A DNA stretch of 12,070 nt from an uncultured Rikenellaceae bacterium (GTDB lineage Bacteria > Bacteroidota > Bacteroidia > Bacteroidales > Rikenellaceae): NCBI GenBank assembly GCA_910588925.1, contig CAJURV010000060.1, forward strand, positions 1-12,070, in the 5' to 3' direction. A program made the position numbers and the translations under genes. Each line of letters begins with the position of its first letter. Positions within the stretch are counted from its first letter, which is position 1. Positions 6,538-12,070 of this stretch are shown here, one piece after another. The notes beneath the pieces are model-generated. The model was not told where the DNA came from. It did no database searches and saw only the letters and a list, made by a program, of their open reading frames with translations.

Positions 6538-7380
6538 TCAATAGTCGCCTACCGTCTCCTCCAACTGGGCGAGCGCCTTCTGGGCCTGCTCCTGCGAGGG
6601 CGCCTTACCGTGCCACTCGTTGGTACCGCACATGAAGTCGACACCGTGACCCATATCGGTACGCGTCAGTATTATAACCGGCTTGCCCTTACCGCAAAGC
6701 GACTGTGCTTCTGCGATCACTCGACGCATGTCAGAGAAATCGTGACCGTCCATAGTAAGCACCTGCCAACCGAAAGCACGCCACTTGCCTTCGTAATCGC
6801 CCAAAGGCAACACCTCGTCGCAACTGCCGTCTATCTGCTGGTTGTTCCAGTCTACGAAAGCTATTATGTTGTCGATGCCGCGAGCCGCGCCGAACATGGC
6901 CGCCTCCCACACCTGACCCTCTTGTGTCTCACCGTCGCCCATCAACACATACACCTTGCATGGATCGCCGTCGAGCTTCTTGGCTAAAGCGTGACCGAGC
7001 GCGGTAGATAGACCCTGCCCCAAAGAGCCGGACGCCACACGCACGCCGGGAATACCCTTTACAGGGGTGGGGTGTCCCTGAAGACGCGAACCTATGGCAC
7101 GGAACGTGGCCAGCTCGCTCACGGGGAAATAACCGTTACGGGCCAACACACTGTACCACACCGGGGATATGTGTCCGTTGGAAAGATAAAAAACATCCTC
7201 GCCCTTACCTGTTGCGGTGAAAGAGGCGGGATCGTGCTTGAGAACCTCAAAATATAGGAAAGTCATCAGGTCGGCAGTCCCCAAAGAACCGCCCGGATGT
7301 CCCGAAGCGGCGGAAGTAACCATTCTGATAATGTCTCGTCTGACCTGTGTGGAGAGACGCGCGAGTTCCGTATTATCCAT
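6538..7380 (-). CDS. Transketolase, N-terminal (TPP-binding) subunit
   Basis: The 280-aa protein is the thiamine-diphosphate domain of transketolase. Visible features are SGHPGGSLG (26-34, H28 contacting TPP/substrate), GHP (102-104), the TPP motif beginning GDGETQEGQ (148-156) and closing at N179-N180, and the substrate-proximal WHGKAP near the C-terminus. All expected metal and cofactor residues are present. Single-chain transketolases are about 660 aa; here the two chains sum to 597 aa, as in archaeal and some bacterial split enzymes. The ATG at 7380 is preferred because a possible GTG at 7407 falls inside the -7 promoter box. It is the first gene of the two-gene operon. Confidence 0.93.
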   Translation of the reverse strand: MDNTELARLSTQVRRDIIRMVTSAASGHPGGSLGTADLMTFLYFEVLKHDPASFTATGKGEDVFYLSNGHISPVWYSVLARNGYFPVSELATFRAIGSRLQGHPTPVKGIPGVRVASGSLGQGLSTALGHALAKKLDGDPCKVYVLMGDGETQEGQVWEAAMFGAARGIDNIIAFVDWNNQQIDGSCDEVLPLGDYEGKWRAFGWQVLTMDGHDFSDMRRVIAEAQSLCGKGKPVIILTRTDMGHGVDFMCGTNEWHGKAPSQEQAQKALAQLEETVGDY

Positions 7381-7406
7381 TATGCCGTTATGATTTTTCA
7401 GTATCA

Positions 7407-7414
7407 CAAAGATA
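7407..7414 (-). promoter_or_regulatory. -7 box of the transketolase operon promoter
   Basis: Minus-strand TATCTTTG matches TAnnTTTG exactly and would start transcription near 7400, leaving a leader of about 20 nt before the ATG at 7380. A TTTTC sequence near 7434-7438 is the only -33 candidate and is imperfect. Confidence 0.6.
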
Positions 7415-7597
7415 CTCTTTTTTCATAACGTGCGAAAATCGGAGGCCATTTTAATTTCCCGCCTACCGAACTCGTAACACGGCGTTCGTCCGTATTCCCC
7501 CGACTATCCGAAATATTTCCCAAATAGCCGTTATCGCTTTACCGACAGACTACACGTACGTTAACACGTATTTCAAACGAGTCGACAAAAAATATGA

Positions 7598-8017
7598 TTA
7601 TTTCGTTTTATCGACACAAGCCGCTCCGTCGCGCACTTTAAGAAGACGTCCCTTGTCGTTGGGGCCGTATAACGACAACACGCAATCGCCGGCCCTGAAG
7701 CTGTGGGTAACCGGCCTTAAGAAGCTGTCGCCCAAGTCGAAGATCTGCCCTCTCGTGTCTGTCTCGGGCATGAGCACCATATCTTCGACGGACTCCTCGA
7801 CAGGATCATACCTGAAATAACACCCCGAGGCTATGGCCCGTTTCACCATCACGGGACAGACATTCTCGCACATGCCGCAGTTAAGACAGTAGTCGATGTT
7901 CACCACAGGACGACGCCATCCGCTCCCGTCCGTAACGAAAGATATACACCGCCGCGGACAATGCTCCGCACAAGCGCCGCAACCTATACAATCGTCTTTT
8001 GTCCTTACGTCTATCAT
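7598..8017 (-). CDS. 2x[4Fe-4S] ferredoxin-like protein with C-terminal extension
   Basis: The 139-aa protein carries two cluster-binding motifs, CIGCGACAEHCP (C10, C13, C16, C20) and CLNCGMCENVCP (C44, C47, C50, C54), so it should carry electrons through two [4Fe-4S] clusters in the cytoplasm. The remaining roughly 80 residues are acidic in the middle, end in a basic tail, and match no domain I recognise. Ferredoxins of this kind are usually 55-80 aa. I chose the ATG at 8017, which gives the compact MIDVRTKDDCIGCG start; an in-frame ATG at 8068 would add 17 residues with no recognisable features. It lies 70 bp after the CNNM-type gene and could be the last gene of that operon. A TATATTTC at 8025-8032 is a poor promoter candidate. 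No redox enzyme is adjacent, so the partner is unknown. Confidence 0.75.
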   Translation of the reverse strand: MIDVRTKDDCIGCGACAEHCPRRCISFVTDGSGWRRPVVNIDYCLNCGMCENVCPVMVKRAIASGCYFRYDPVEESVEDMVLMPETDTRGQIFDLGDSFLRPVTHSFRAGDCVLSLYGPNDKGRLLKVRDGAACVDKTK

Positions 8018-8087
8018 AACTATAGAAATATACTGCCGGGACACCCGCACAACGCCGTCGGGCGACATCGCGACGACCTCCGCCGCA

Positions 8088-9356
8088 CTACTTAGGGTCT
8101 ACAAGCGTCACCTTGACAAGCTCTATCTTATTGGCGCTCATCTTGAGCATTCTGAAACGGAAAGAGTCTATGACGATCTCCTCGTGAGGCTTGGGAATAC
8201 CTTCGTTATGATATATCACATACCCGGCCAGAGTGTCGTATTCGTCGCTGACAGGGATACCCAGACCGTATTTTTCATTGATGTAGTCGACCTCCAGCCG
8301 TCCGGACAATATCCAGTCTCCGGCGGCCGTGACCTTCTCTACCAAATGCCTGTTATCGTGCTCGTCCTCTATCTCCCCGAATATCTCTTCGAGAATGTCC
8401 TCCAAAGTCACCATACCTGCAGTACCTCCGTATTCGTCGAGGACTATCGCCATGGCACGTCTGTTCTTGGTGAGTATGCCGAGCAATTTCTGAGCGGTCA
8501 TGGTCTCGGGCACGTATGTAACCGGACGCAACATCTGTTTGACGGAAGAGGGCGACCCTAACAGATCCTTGATATTGACATAACCTATGATGTGGTCTAT
8601 ACTTCCGCTGAATACCGGCAGACGCGAATATTTGGTCTCTATGAATTTCTTCTTGACATCGTTCACCGTGTCGTCTATATCTACGGCCTCTATCTCTATA
8701 CGCCTCAACATACAGTCGCGCACCGACGTATCGGAGAAATCCAACGCTTTCTGAAACATCTTCATCTCGGCCTCCGACGCCTCTCCCGCATCGCCTGATA
8801 TGTCCTCCACCAGATCGGCCAGATCTGTCTTGTCGAACTGCGAACCCTCGTGCTCACGTTTCACATTAAAGCCCATGAGCGACATGATACCGCGCGACAA
8901 CAGCGTAGTGAACTTGGAGATGGGCCAAAAGACGAACCACAACAGATATACCACCGGGGCAAACGTGCGATAATAGAAGTTGGGATTGCTCTTGAATATG
9001 CTCTTGGGCAGAAACTCGCCCGTGAATATTATAATGATCGTAGATATGACAGTCTCGTAGACAAGAGTGTTGCCCGTGAAATCGAACCACCGTACGGCCA
9101 ATTTCATTATCAGACTGCTCATGGTTATGGAGTAGATGACAAGCGCTATGTTATTACCTATGATGATGGTGGATATGTAGTCGCCGGGCATACGCGAAAA
9201 GAAACCCGCTATCCTATCGAACAACTTACTCTGTTTCTTGTCTATCTCCAGACGCAACTTATTGGACGACAGATAGGCTATCTCCATCCCCGAGAAAAAA
9301 GCGGAGAAAACGAGAGCCACCGCTATCACTATTATGTTGCTGACAATATCGCTCAT
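8088..9356 (-). CDS. CNNM/CBS/CorC-domain membrane protein (hemolysin C family)
   Basis: The 422-aa inner-membrane protein has the standard family layout: a CNNM (DUF21) membrane domain with hydrophobic segments around 5-27, 60-85, 97-115 and 130-150, including SGMEIAYLS and GEFLPKS; a CBS pair (about 205-330), with the hallmark DEYGG (307-311) and the acidic LEEIFGEIEDEHD; and a C-terminal CorC/HlyC domain (about 340-418). Characterised relatives export or regulate Mg2+ or other divalent cations, and the old label 'hemolysin' is not informative. GldE of gliding bacteria has the same architecture, but nothing here indicates gliding. It starts 4 bp after lptC, and a GGAGGAGG on the minus strand (9369-9376), made by the last lptC codons, is an unusually good ribosome-binding sequence for Bacteroidota, though 12 nt from the ATG. 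Confidence 0.88.
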   Translation of the reverse strand: MSDIVSNIIVIAVALVFSAFFSGMEIAYLSSNKLRLEIDKKQSKLFDRIAGFFSRMPGDYISTIIIGNNIALVIYSITMSSLIMKLAVRWFDFTGNTLVYETVISTIIIIFTGEFLPKSIFKSNPNFYYRTFAPVVYLLWFVFWPISKFTTLLSRGIMSLMGFNVKREHEGSQFDKTDLADLVEDISGDAGEASEAEMKMFQKALDFSDTSVRDCMLRRIEIEAVDIDDTVNDVKKKFIETKYSRLPVFSGSIDHIIGYVNIKDLLGSPSSVKQMLRPVTYVPETMTAQKLLGILTKNRRAMAIVLDEYGGTAGMVTLEDILEEIFGEIEDEHDNRHLVEKVTAAGDWILSGRLEVDYINEKYGLGIPVSDEYDTLAGYVIYHNEGIPKPHEEIVIDSFRFRMLKMSANKIELVKVTLVDPK

Positions 9357-9360
9357 AAAA

Positions 9361-9951
9361 CTATTGGACCTCCTCCGGCCCTGTTTGTCTTGTGGTGTCT
9401 ACGAAGAGACGTCCCTTGGTGTTAAGGAAACGGACATTGTTCAACTGTCCGTCCGACTCGAAGCCACTGCCCTGTGTGATCTCGTCGCCGTCTATCACCT
9501 TGGTATCCACGTTTGAATATATCTTATCGGCCATCTCGTCCCAGAACAGTTGCTCGGTATATAGCTCCTTGCCGTTCTCATCGTGACCGAATACGTTGCC
9601 TTTGGCCTCCCACAACCTCTTTTTTTCGAGGTATTTGGCGTAATCGGCCACCAAAGACGACTTACGGATACCGTCCTCATCGAACGTCTCTATGCGCACA
9701 CCCTCCTCGAATACCATATAGGGTTCGTCGTCGAACTCGTAACGCTCCATGCGCGGAGTGGTGAACTTATACTCCATCTCGCCGTTTTCGTAATAGGTGA
9801 TGGAGAGCGAATCGCTTACCAGAGAGGGCACCTTCTTATAGTCGGTTATCACCACGTCGGCGGCCACCTTGGAGGAGTTGCAACCGGTAATAAAGATAGC
9901 ACTCCCGACAATCAGGAGTGCTACCGAAATATTATGTCTCAACAGATCCAT
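9361..9951 (-). CDS. lptC: LptC-like LPS-export periplasmic lipoprotein
   Basis: This 196-aa protein resembles LptC, the membrane-anchored periplasmic component that takes lipopolysaccharide from LptB2FG and hands it to LptA. It begins with a hydrophobic signal segment and a lipobox ending ITGC (lipidated Cys24), followed by a beta-rich domain with alternating turns such as EKKRLWEAKGNV and ENGKELYTEQLFWDE, the pattern of the LptA/LptC jelly roll. Enterobacterial LptC keeps a transmembrane helix, whereas Bacteroidota versions are commonly lipoproteins. It sits 6 bp after the TPR gene and 4 bp before the CNNM-type gene, so all three should share one transcript. Assignment rests on fold-type patterns and context rather than a catalytic motif. 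Confidence 0.82.
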   Translation of the reverse strand: MDLLRHNISVALLIVGSAIFITGCNSSKVAADVVITDYKKVPSLVSDSLSITYYENGEMEYKFTTPRMERYEFDDEPYMVFEEGVRIETFDEDGIRKSSLVADYAKYLEKKRLWEAKGNVFGHDENGKELYTEQLFWDEMADKIYSNVDTKVIDGDEITQGSGFESDGQLNNVRFLNTKGRLFVDTTRQTGPEEVQ

Positions 9952-9957
9952 GTACTG

Positions 9958-11289
9958 TTATTTGGTACGTATCGTAGTGGTGCCCGAGAGCCAGCCGCAC
10001 GATACGTTATAGCTGTCGCCCTTGCTCAAAGTACGGAAGAACACCTCCTCGTTAGAGGGGAAGTATGCGGGATAGGTAGCGATAGCTTTATTTATCACCT
10101 CGAGCTGAGCGGCGTCGGTGACGTGTTCGCGGGCACGGAGCATCTGATCGTATACGAGGCAGAAAGCCATCTGACGTTCGAAGCCCGAGCACTGCGACGT
10201 ACCATTGGCATAAGCCTGAGCCAACAGGAAGTAAGCCAAACCGTTCTCAGAGTCGTTAGCGATAGCCTTGCGTGCATACTCTGCCGATTTGCGACCGTTC
10301 TCGGCAATAAGGGCCACACCCGATGCGCGAACGGCATAGGTAGCCTTGGTTTCAGGATTCTGTTCGAGCTCGATGGCCTCGTCGTAGAACTGGTAGGCCT
10401 TATCCATATTCTTGATTTCGGCGTAGTTGCCGGCTATGATGATTGCAGCTTCAGCAGTAGGCTCGAGAGAGTAGAGCTTTTCGCCAACCTCTGCAGCGAA
10501 TGCGCTTTTACACTCGTTGCGGCTCAGGTAACGGGCGATCTTCTTAACAAGATCGAGGTTATCGGGATCGGCTTCGAACTGCGCCTTGAATATCTTCTCG
10601 AGGTTATCGCACGTTGCAGCACCGCTCTGTATGAAGAGAGCGTCGATTACACCGGCAACCTCGTCCTTATGCGCATTATCGCTCTTGAGAACGACTACCA
10701 CTAGCTTGTCGTATTCGTTGAGAAGCACCTCCGTCTCTACATCGTCGTTCTTATAACCCTCTACCAAGGCATTGAAGTAACCCTGCGCGAGGTTGAGGTC
10801 CACGTTGTCTTTAGAGGCATCTATAGCCGCGGTAGAATGTTTGATTATATCGCCTATCTCCGTCGGACGATAGTTGATAAAGTCTTTGGCCTTTTCGGAG
10901 TAGATGTAGCTTATACCACGTGTGGGATGATCGCCGAACTGTTCCGCACGCATGTCGTAAACGGTGAGGAGGCTGTCGATGTAACGTACGCGATCTTCTC
11001 TCGTACGGGCTGTGGCTATCTTATTCTTATATATGGTACCGCCCATGATGTACAGATTCTGACCTATACCGGGGGCATCCTTAGCCAGTTCGTTGAAATA
11101 TTTGGAAGCGAGTGCCCAGTCTTTCTGACGGAAAGCATCGTTGAGATAGTTGTACTTAAGTACGTTCTCTTTACGCTCTTCGGGCGTTGCGCCGTATTTC
11201 TCGAACTCCGGAGAGCTGTAATCCTGAGCCGACGCCACTCCTGCGATAACCGCGAAAGCAGCGGCCAATGAAAATAATCTGAACTTCAT
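9958..11289 (-). CDS. Secreted tetratricopeptide-repeat protein of the lptC operon
   Basis: The 443-aa protein has a clean type I signal peptide (charged start, hydrophobic core, ASA before Q22) and should be periplasmic or outer-membrane associated. The body is almost all helical, with TPR-like units such as LNDAFRQKDWALASKYFNEL (about 50), NMDKAYQFYDEAIEL (about 295) and NGLAYFLLAQAYANG (about 345). The C-terminus, ending WLSGTTTIRTK, resembles the conserved end of Bacteroidota TPR proteins found beside lptC. TPRs mediate protein contacts, and the tight operon with lptC suggests a role in envelope assembly, but none is proven. Isoleucine codons include more ATC than in the sugar genes (about half in the first 100 codons), which may indicate higher expression. 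Cysteines cluster near the C-terminus. Confidence 0.82.
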   Translation of the reverse strand: MKFRLFSLAAAFAVIAGVASAQDYSSPEFEKYGATPEERKENVLKYNYLNDAFRQKDWALASKYFNELAKDAPGIGQNLYIMGGTIYKNKIATARTREDRVRYIDSLLTVYDMRAEQFGDHPTRGISYIYSEKAKDFINYRPTEIGDIIKHSTAAIDASKDNVDLNLAQGYFNALVEGYKNDDVETEVLLNEYDKLVVVVLKSDNAHKDEVAGVIDALFIQSGAATCDNLEKIFKAQFEADPDNLDLVKKIARYLSRNECKSAFAAEVGEKLYSLEPTAEAAIIIAGNYAEIKNMDKAYQFYDEAIELEQNPETKATYAVRASGVALIAENGRKSAEYARKAIANDSENGLAYFLLAQAYANGTSQCSGFERQMAFCLVYDQMLRAREHVTDAAQLEVINKAIATYPAYFPSNEEVFFRTLSKGDSYNVSCGWLSGTTTIRTK

Positions 11290-11325
11290 TTCTCTTATTT
11301 TTACTTTGAATTTACCTTTTCCTTA

Positions 11326-11354
11326 CGGGAGAAACTACTACATACGCTCTCCCG
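11326..11354 (-). repeat. Hairpin in the 5' leader of the TPR-lptC operon
   Basis: CGGGAGA (11326-11332) and TCTCCCG (11348-11354) form a perfect 7-bp stem with a 15-nt loop. The hairpin lies between the promoter and the ATG at 11289, inside the leader of about 70 nt. It has no T run, so it is not a terminator. It may stabilise the mRNA or regulate translation. Confidence 0.45.
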
Positions 11355-11364
11355 CTCATACCGA

Positions 11365-11372
11365 CAAAGATA
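11365..11372 (-). promoter_or_regulatory. -7 box of the TPR-lptC-CNNM operon promoter
   Basis: Minus-strand TATCTTTG matches the Bacteroidota -7 consensus and would start transcription near 11358, about 70 nt upstream of the ATG. The expected -33 region is AT-rich without a clear TTTG. Confidence 0.6.
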
Positions 11373-11444
11373 CGAATTTATTCATAAATATATACATTTT
11401 CTTCCATAATTTAACATCATCGGAGCCAAACAGGCTTTAGGAAC

Positions 11445-11465
11445 CACAAAAGGAGCACAAAAGGA
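11445..11465. repeat. Tandem CACAAAAGGA repeat upstream of the TPR operon
   Basis: CACAAAAGGA occurs at 11445-11454 and again at 11456-11465, an 11-bp period, or one turn of the helix. It lies about 75-95 bp upstream of the -7 box of the TPR-lptC operon, a possible activator site. With only two copies it may be chance. Confidence 0.35.
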
Positions 11466-11695
11466 CTTTATATTAACAGTTCGCTAACCAAGGGCACAAC
11501 AAACGGATCACGACAAGTCCGCACCTTTCGTCCGGATGGGACAGGCATGATTCATGTCGAGTGGTTAGATGGGCTTTAGCTGTATCTTCCCCGCGTCACA
11601 AGGGACGGAGCCTGCGGAGGACCGCGCCTCGCGGCGGGCGGAGAGGGTAACTGAATATGCAAAAGCGATAAATACTATAAATAACCAACCGTACA

Positions 11696-11729
11696 AGCGG
11701 GCCTCCGTTGGGAGAGGCTCCGGCCCGCT
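11696..11729. repeat. Strong GC hairpin in the right-end intergenic region
   Basis: AGCGGGCC (11696-11703) pairs perfectly with GGCCCGCT (11722-11729) around an 18-nt loop. The loop contains a second possible pairing, GCCTC with GAGGC, that shares bases with the outer stem, so two alternative folds are possible. No T run follows on either strand, so it does not look like a simple terminator. Confidence 0.6.
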
Positions 11730-12029
11730 CATCCCTCGTGCCTCGGGATTTAACGGCGGAATTTGTGTTTGATTGCCCTCGCTCCGCTCGGGCTTTCTGA
11801 CTATTCGTTACGGCGTATTTTTGTCTGCTCGTTCAAATTTACGCTACTCGCTTAGCTTGGAATTTTGCTGTTTGGAATACGCCTTACGGCGTTCTTTATT
11901 AGTTTTTGTTTGGCGAAGTTGTGTGCATTGTCTTTTGTAGTTGTGTTTAGTGTAGTTGGAAGTTTATAACGTTTCCGCTTTAGTTTCGTTTGTTTCTGTT
12001 AATGGCGTTTTTGTTTTGCTCGTGCAGGT

Positions 12030-12048
12030 GCATCCCCTTCGGGGACGC
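12030..12048. repeat. GCATCCCC/GGGGACGC hairpin near the right edge
   Basis: GC, an A-C mismatch, then TCCCC/GGGGA close over a TTC loop. The arm sequence closely resembles the transketolase terminator hairpin (5506-5529), including the same mismatch position. On the plus strand it is followed by TTAGGGATTTTATAGG rather than a T run. Confidence 0.5.
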
Positions 12049-12070
12049 GTTAGGGATTTTATAGGTTCGG

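Larger units (their letters stand above)
11466..12070. other. Gene-free, structured and compositionally shifted right end
   Basis: I see no credible coding region in this stretch. A 67-codon opening at 11569-11772 (plus strand) has an unnatural composition and runs through hairpins. The first half (about 11500-11800) is GC-rich and contains several short hairpins: CCGCG-CCT-CGCGG (11622-11634), the larger one at 11696-11729, and GCCC/GGGC followed by TTTCT (11775-11797). The second half is rich in T and G on the plus strand and carries three related words, TTACGGCGT (11808, 11884) and TTAATGGCGT (11999). A TATTTTTG at 11816-11823 could be a rightward -7 box, but T-rich DNA yields such matches easily. 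Candidate identities are the flank of an RNA operon, a structured RNA or the edge of a mobile element; none can be chosen from sequence alone. Confidence 0.5.

Noticed and set aside
5533..6987. Long plus-strand open frame (484 codons) opposite the transketolase genes
   Set aside because: The protein is rich in His, Arg and Tyr, has no recognisable domain, and is the mirror of two well-supported genes. The starts, promoter and terminator all fit the minus strand.
7540..7597. Terminator after the ferredoxin-like gene
   Set aside because: A small TACGT/ACGTA hairpin exists near 7557-7570 but is only 5 bp and has no T run on the minus strand.
8088..9356. Gliding-motility protein GldE
   Set aside because: The CNNM-CBS-CorC architecture is shared, but no other gliding gene is present and the sequence start matches the general hemolysin-C-like group.
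9583..10704. Plus-strand open frame (373 codons) opposite lptC and the TPR gene
   Set aside because: Antisense shadow of two genes with signal peptides and an operon promoter on the other strand; it has no motif of its own.
11560..11760. tmRNA, RNase P RNA, SRP RNA or group II intron domain V in the right-end structured region
   Set aside because: The conserved core sequences of these RNAs are not visible; a GTACGGTT on the minus strand near 11685-11692 resembles part of domain V but lacks the rest of the motif.
11569..11772. 67-codon plus-strand ORF in the right-end region
   Set aside because: It runs across strong hairpins, has no promoter or ribosome-binding sequence, and its composition does not resemble the neighbouring proteins.
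11266..12070. Insertion sequence or CRISPR array at the right end
   Set aside because: There is no transposase-like reading frame, no terminal inverted repeat pair with target duplication, and no regularly spaced repeat-spacer pattern.

Overview
The window looks like chromosomal DNA of a member of Bacteroidota, most likely Bacteroidales. Transcription starts fit the Bacteroidota promoter pattern (TAnnTTTG near -7, TTTG about 19-21 bp upstream). Purine-rich ribosome-binding sites are scarce. The gene content also fits: a GH20 lipoprotein hexosaminidase with chitobiase-like C-terminal and PA14 domains, an LptC lipoprotein paired with a secreted TPR protein, a two-gene transketolase and a LuxE-domain protein. 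I cannot name a genus. Isoleucine is written mostly as ATA in several genes, which may help place it.

Left part (1-4850). A leftward promoter at 79-109 serves a gene beyond the left edge, and two inverted repeats overlap or flank it. A ROK-family sugar kinase (221-1330, minus) diverges from a two-gene plus-strand operon: a LuxE-like acyl-activating protein (1496-2479) coupled through a shared stop/start base to a secreted GH20 beta-N-acetylhexosaminidase lipoprotein (2479-4785). A reasonable inference is N-acetylhexosamine salvage: the hexosaminidase releases the amino sugar and the ROK kinase phosphorylates it or a related hexose. The role of the LuxE-like protein is unclear. A hairpin at 4811-4848 ends this operon.

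Middle part (4850-7600). A frameshifted minus-strand gene remnant lies at 4849-5145 and perhaps further. It is followed by a tRNA-Leu(CAA) with its own near-consensus promoter and a long perfect terminator hairpin. Next comes a minus-strand operon encoding transketolase as two polypeptides: the N-terminal TPP-domain subunit, then the C-terminal subunit.

Right part (7600-12070). A small 2x[4Fe-4S] ferredoxin-like protein with an unrecognised tail is followed (reading leftwards from 11289) by a tight envelope operon: secreted TPR protein, LptC lipoprotein, CNNM/CBS/CorC-type membrane protein. The last roughly 600 bases hold no credible gene. They contain several GC-rich hairpins and then strongly T/G-rich DNA, and are probably an intergenic, structured-RNA or element-boundary region continuing past the right edge.

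Most of the window is ordinary housekeeping and sugar-metabolism content. The items best worth a second look are the gene remnant, the structured right end, the LuxE-GH20 coupling and the repeat-flanked left promoter. I found no clear evidence of a new defence system, mobile element or CRISPR array.
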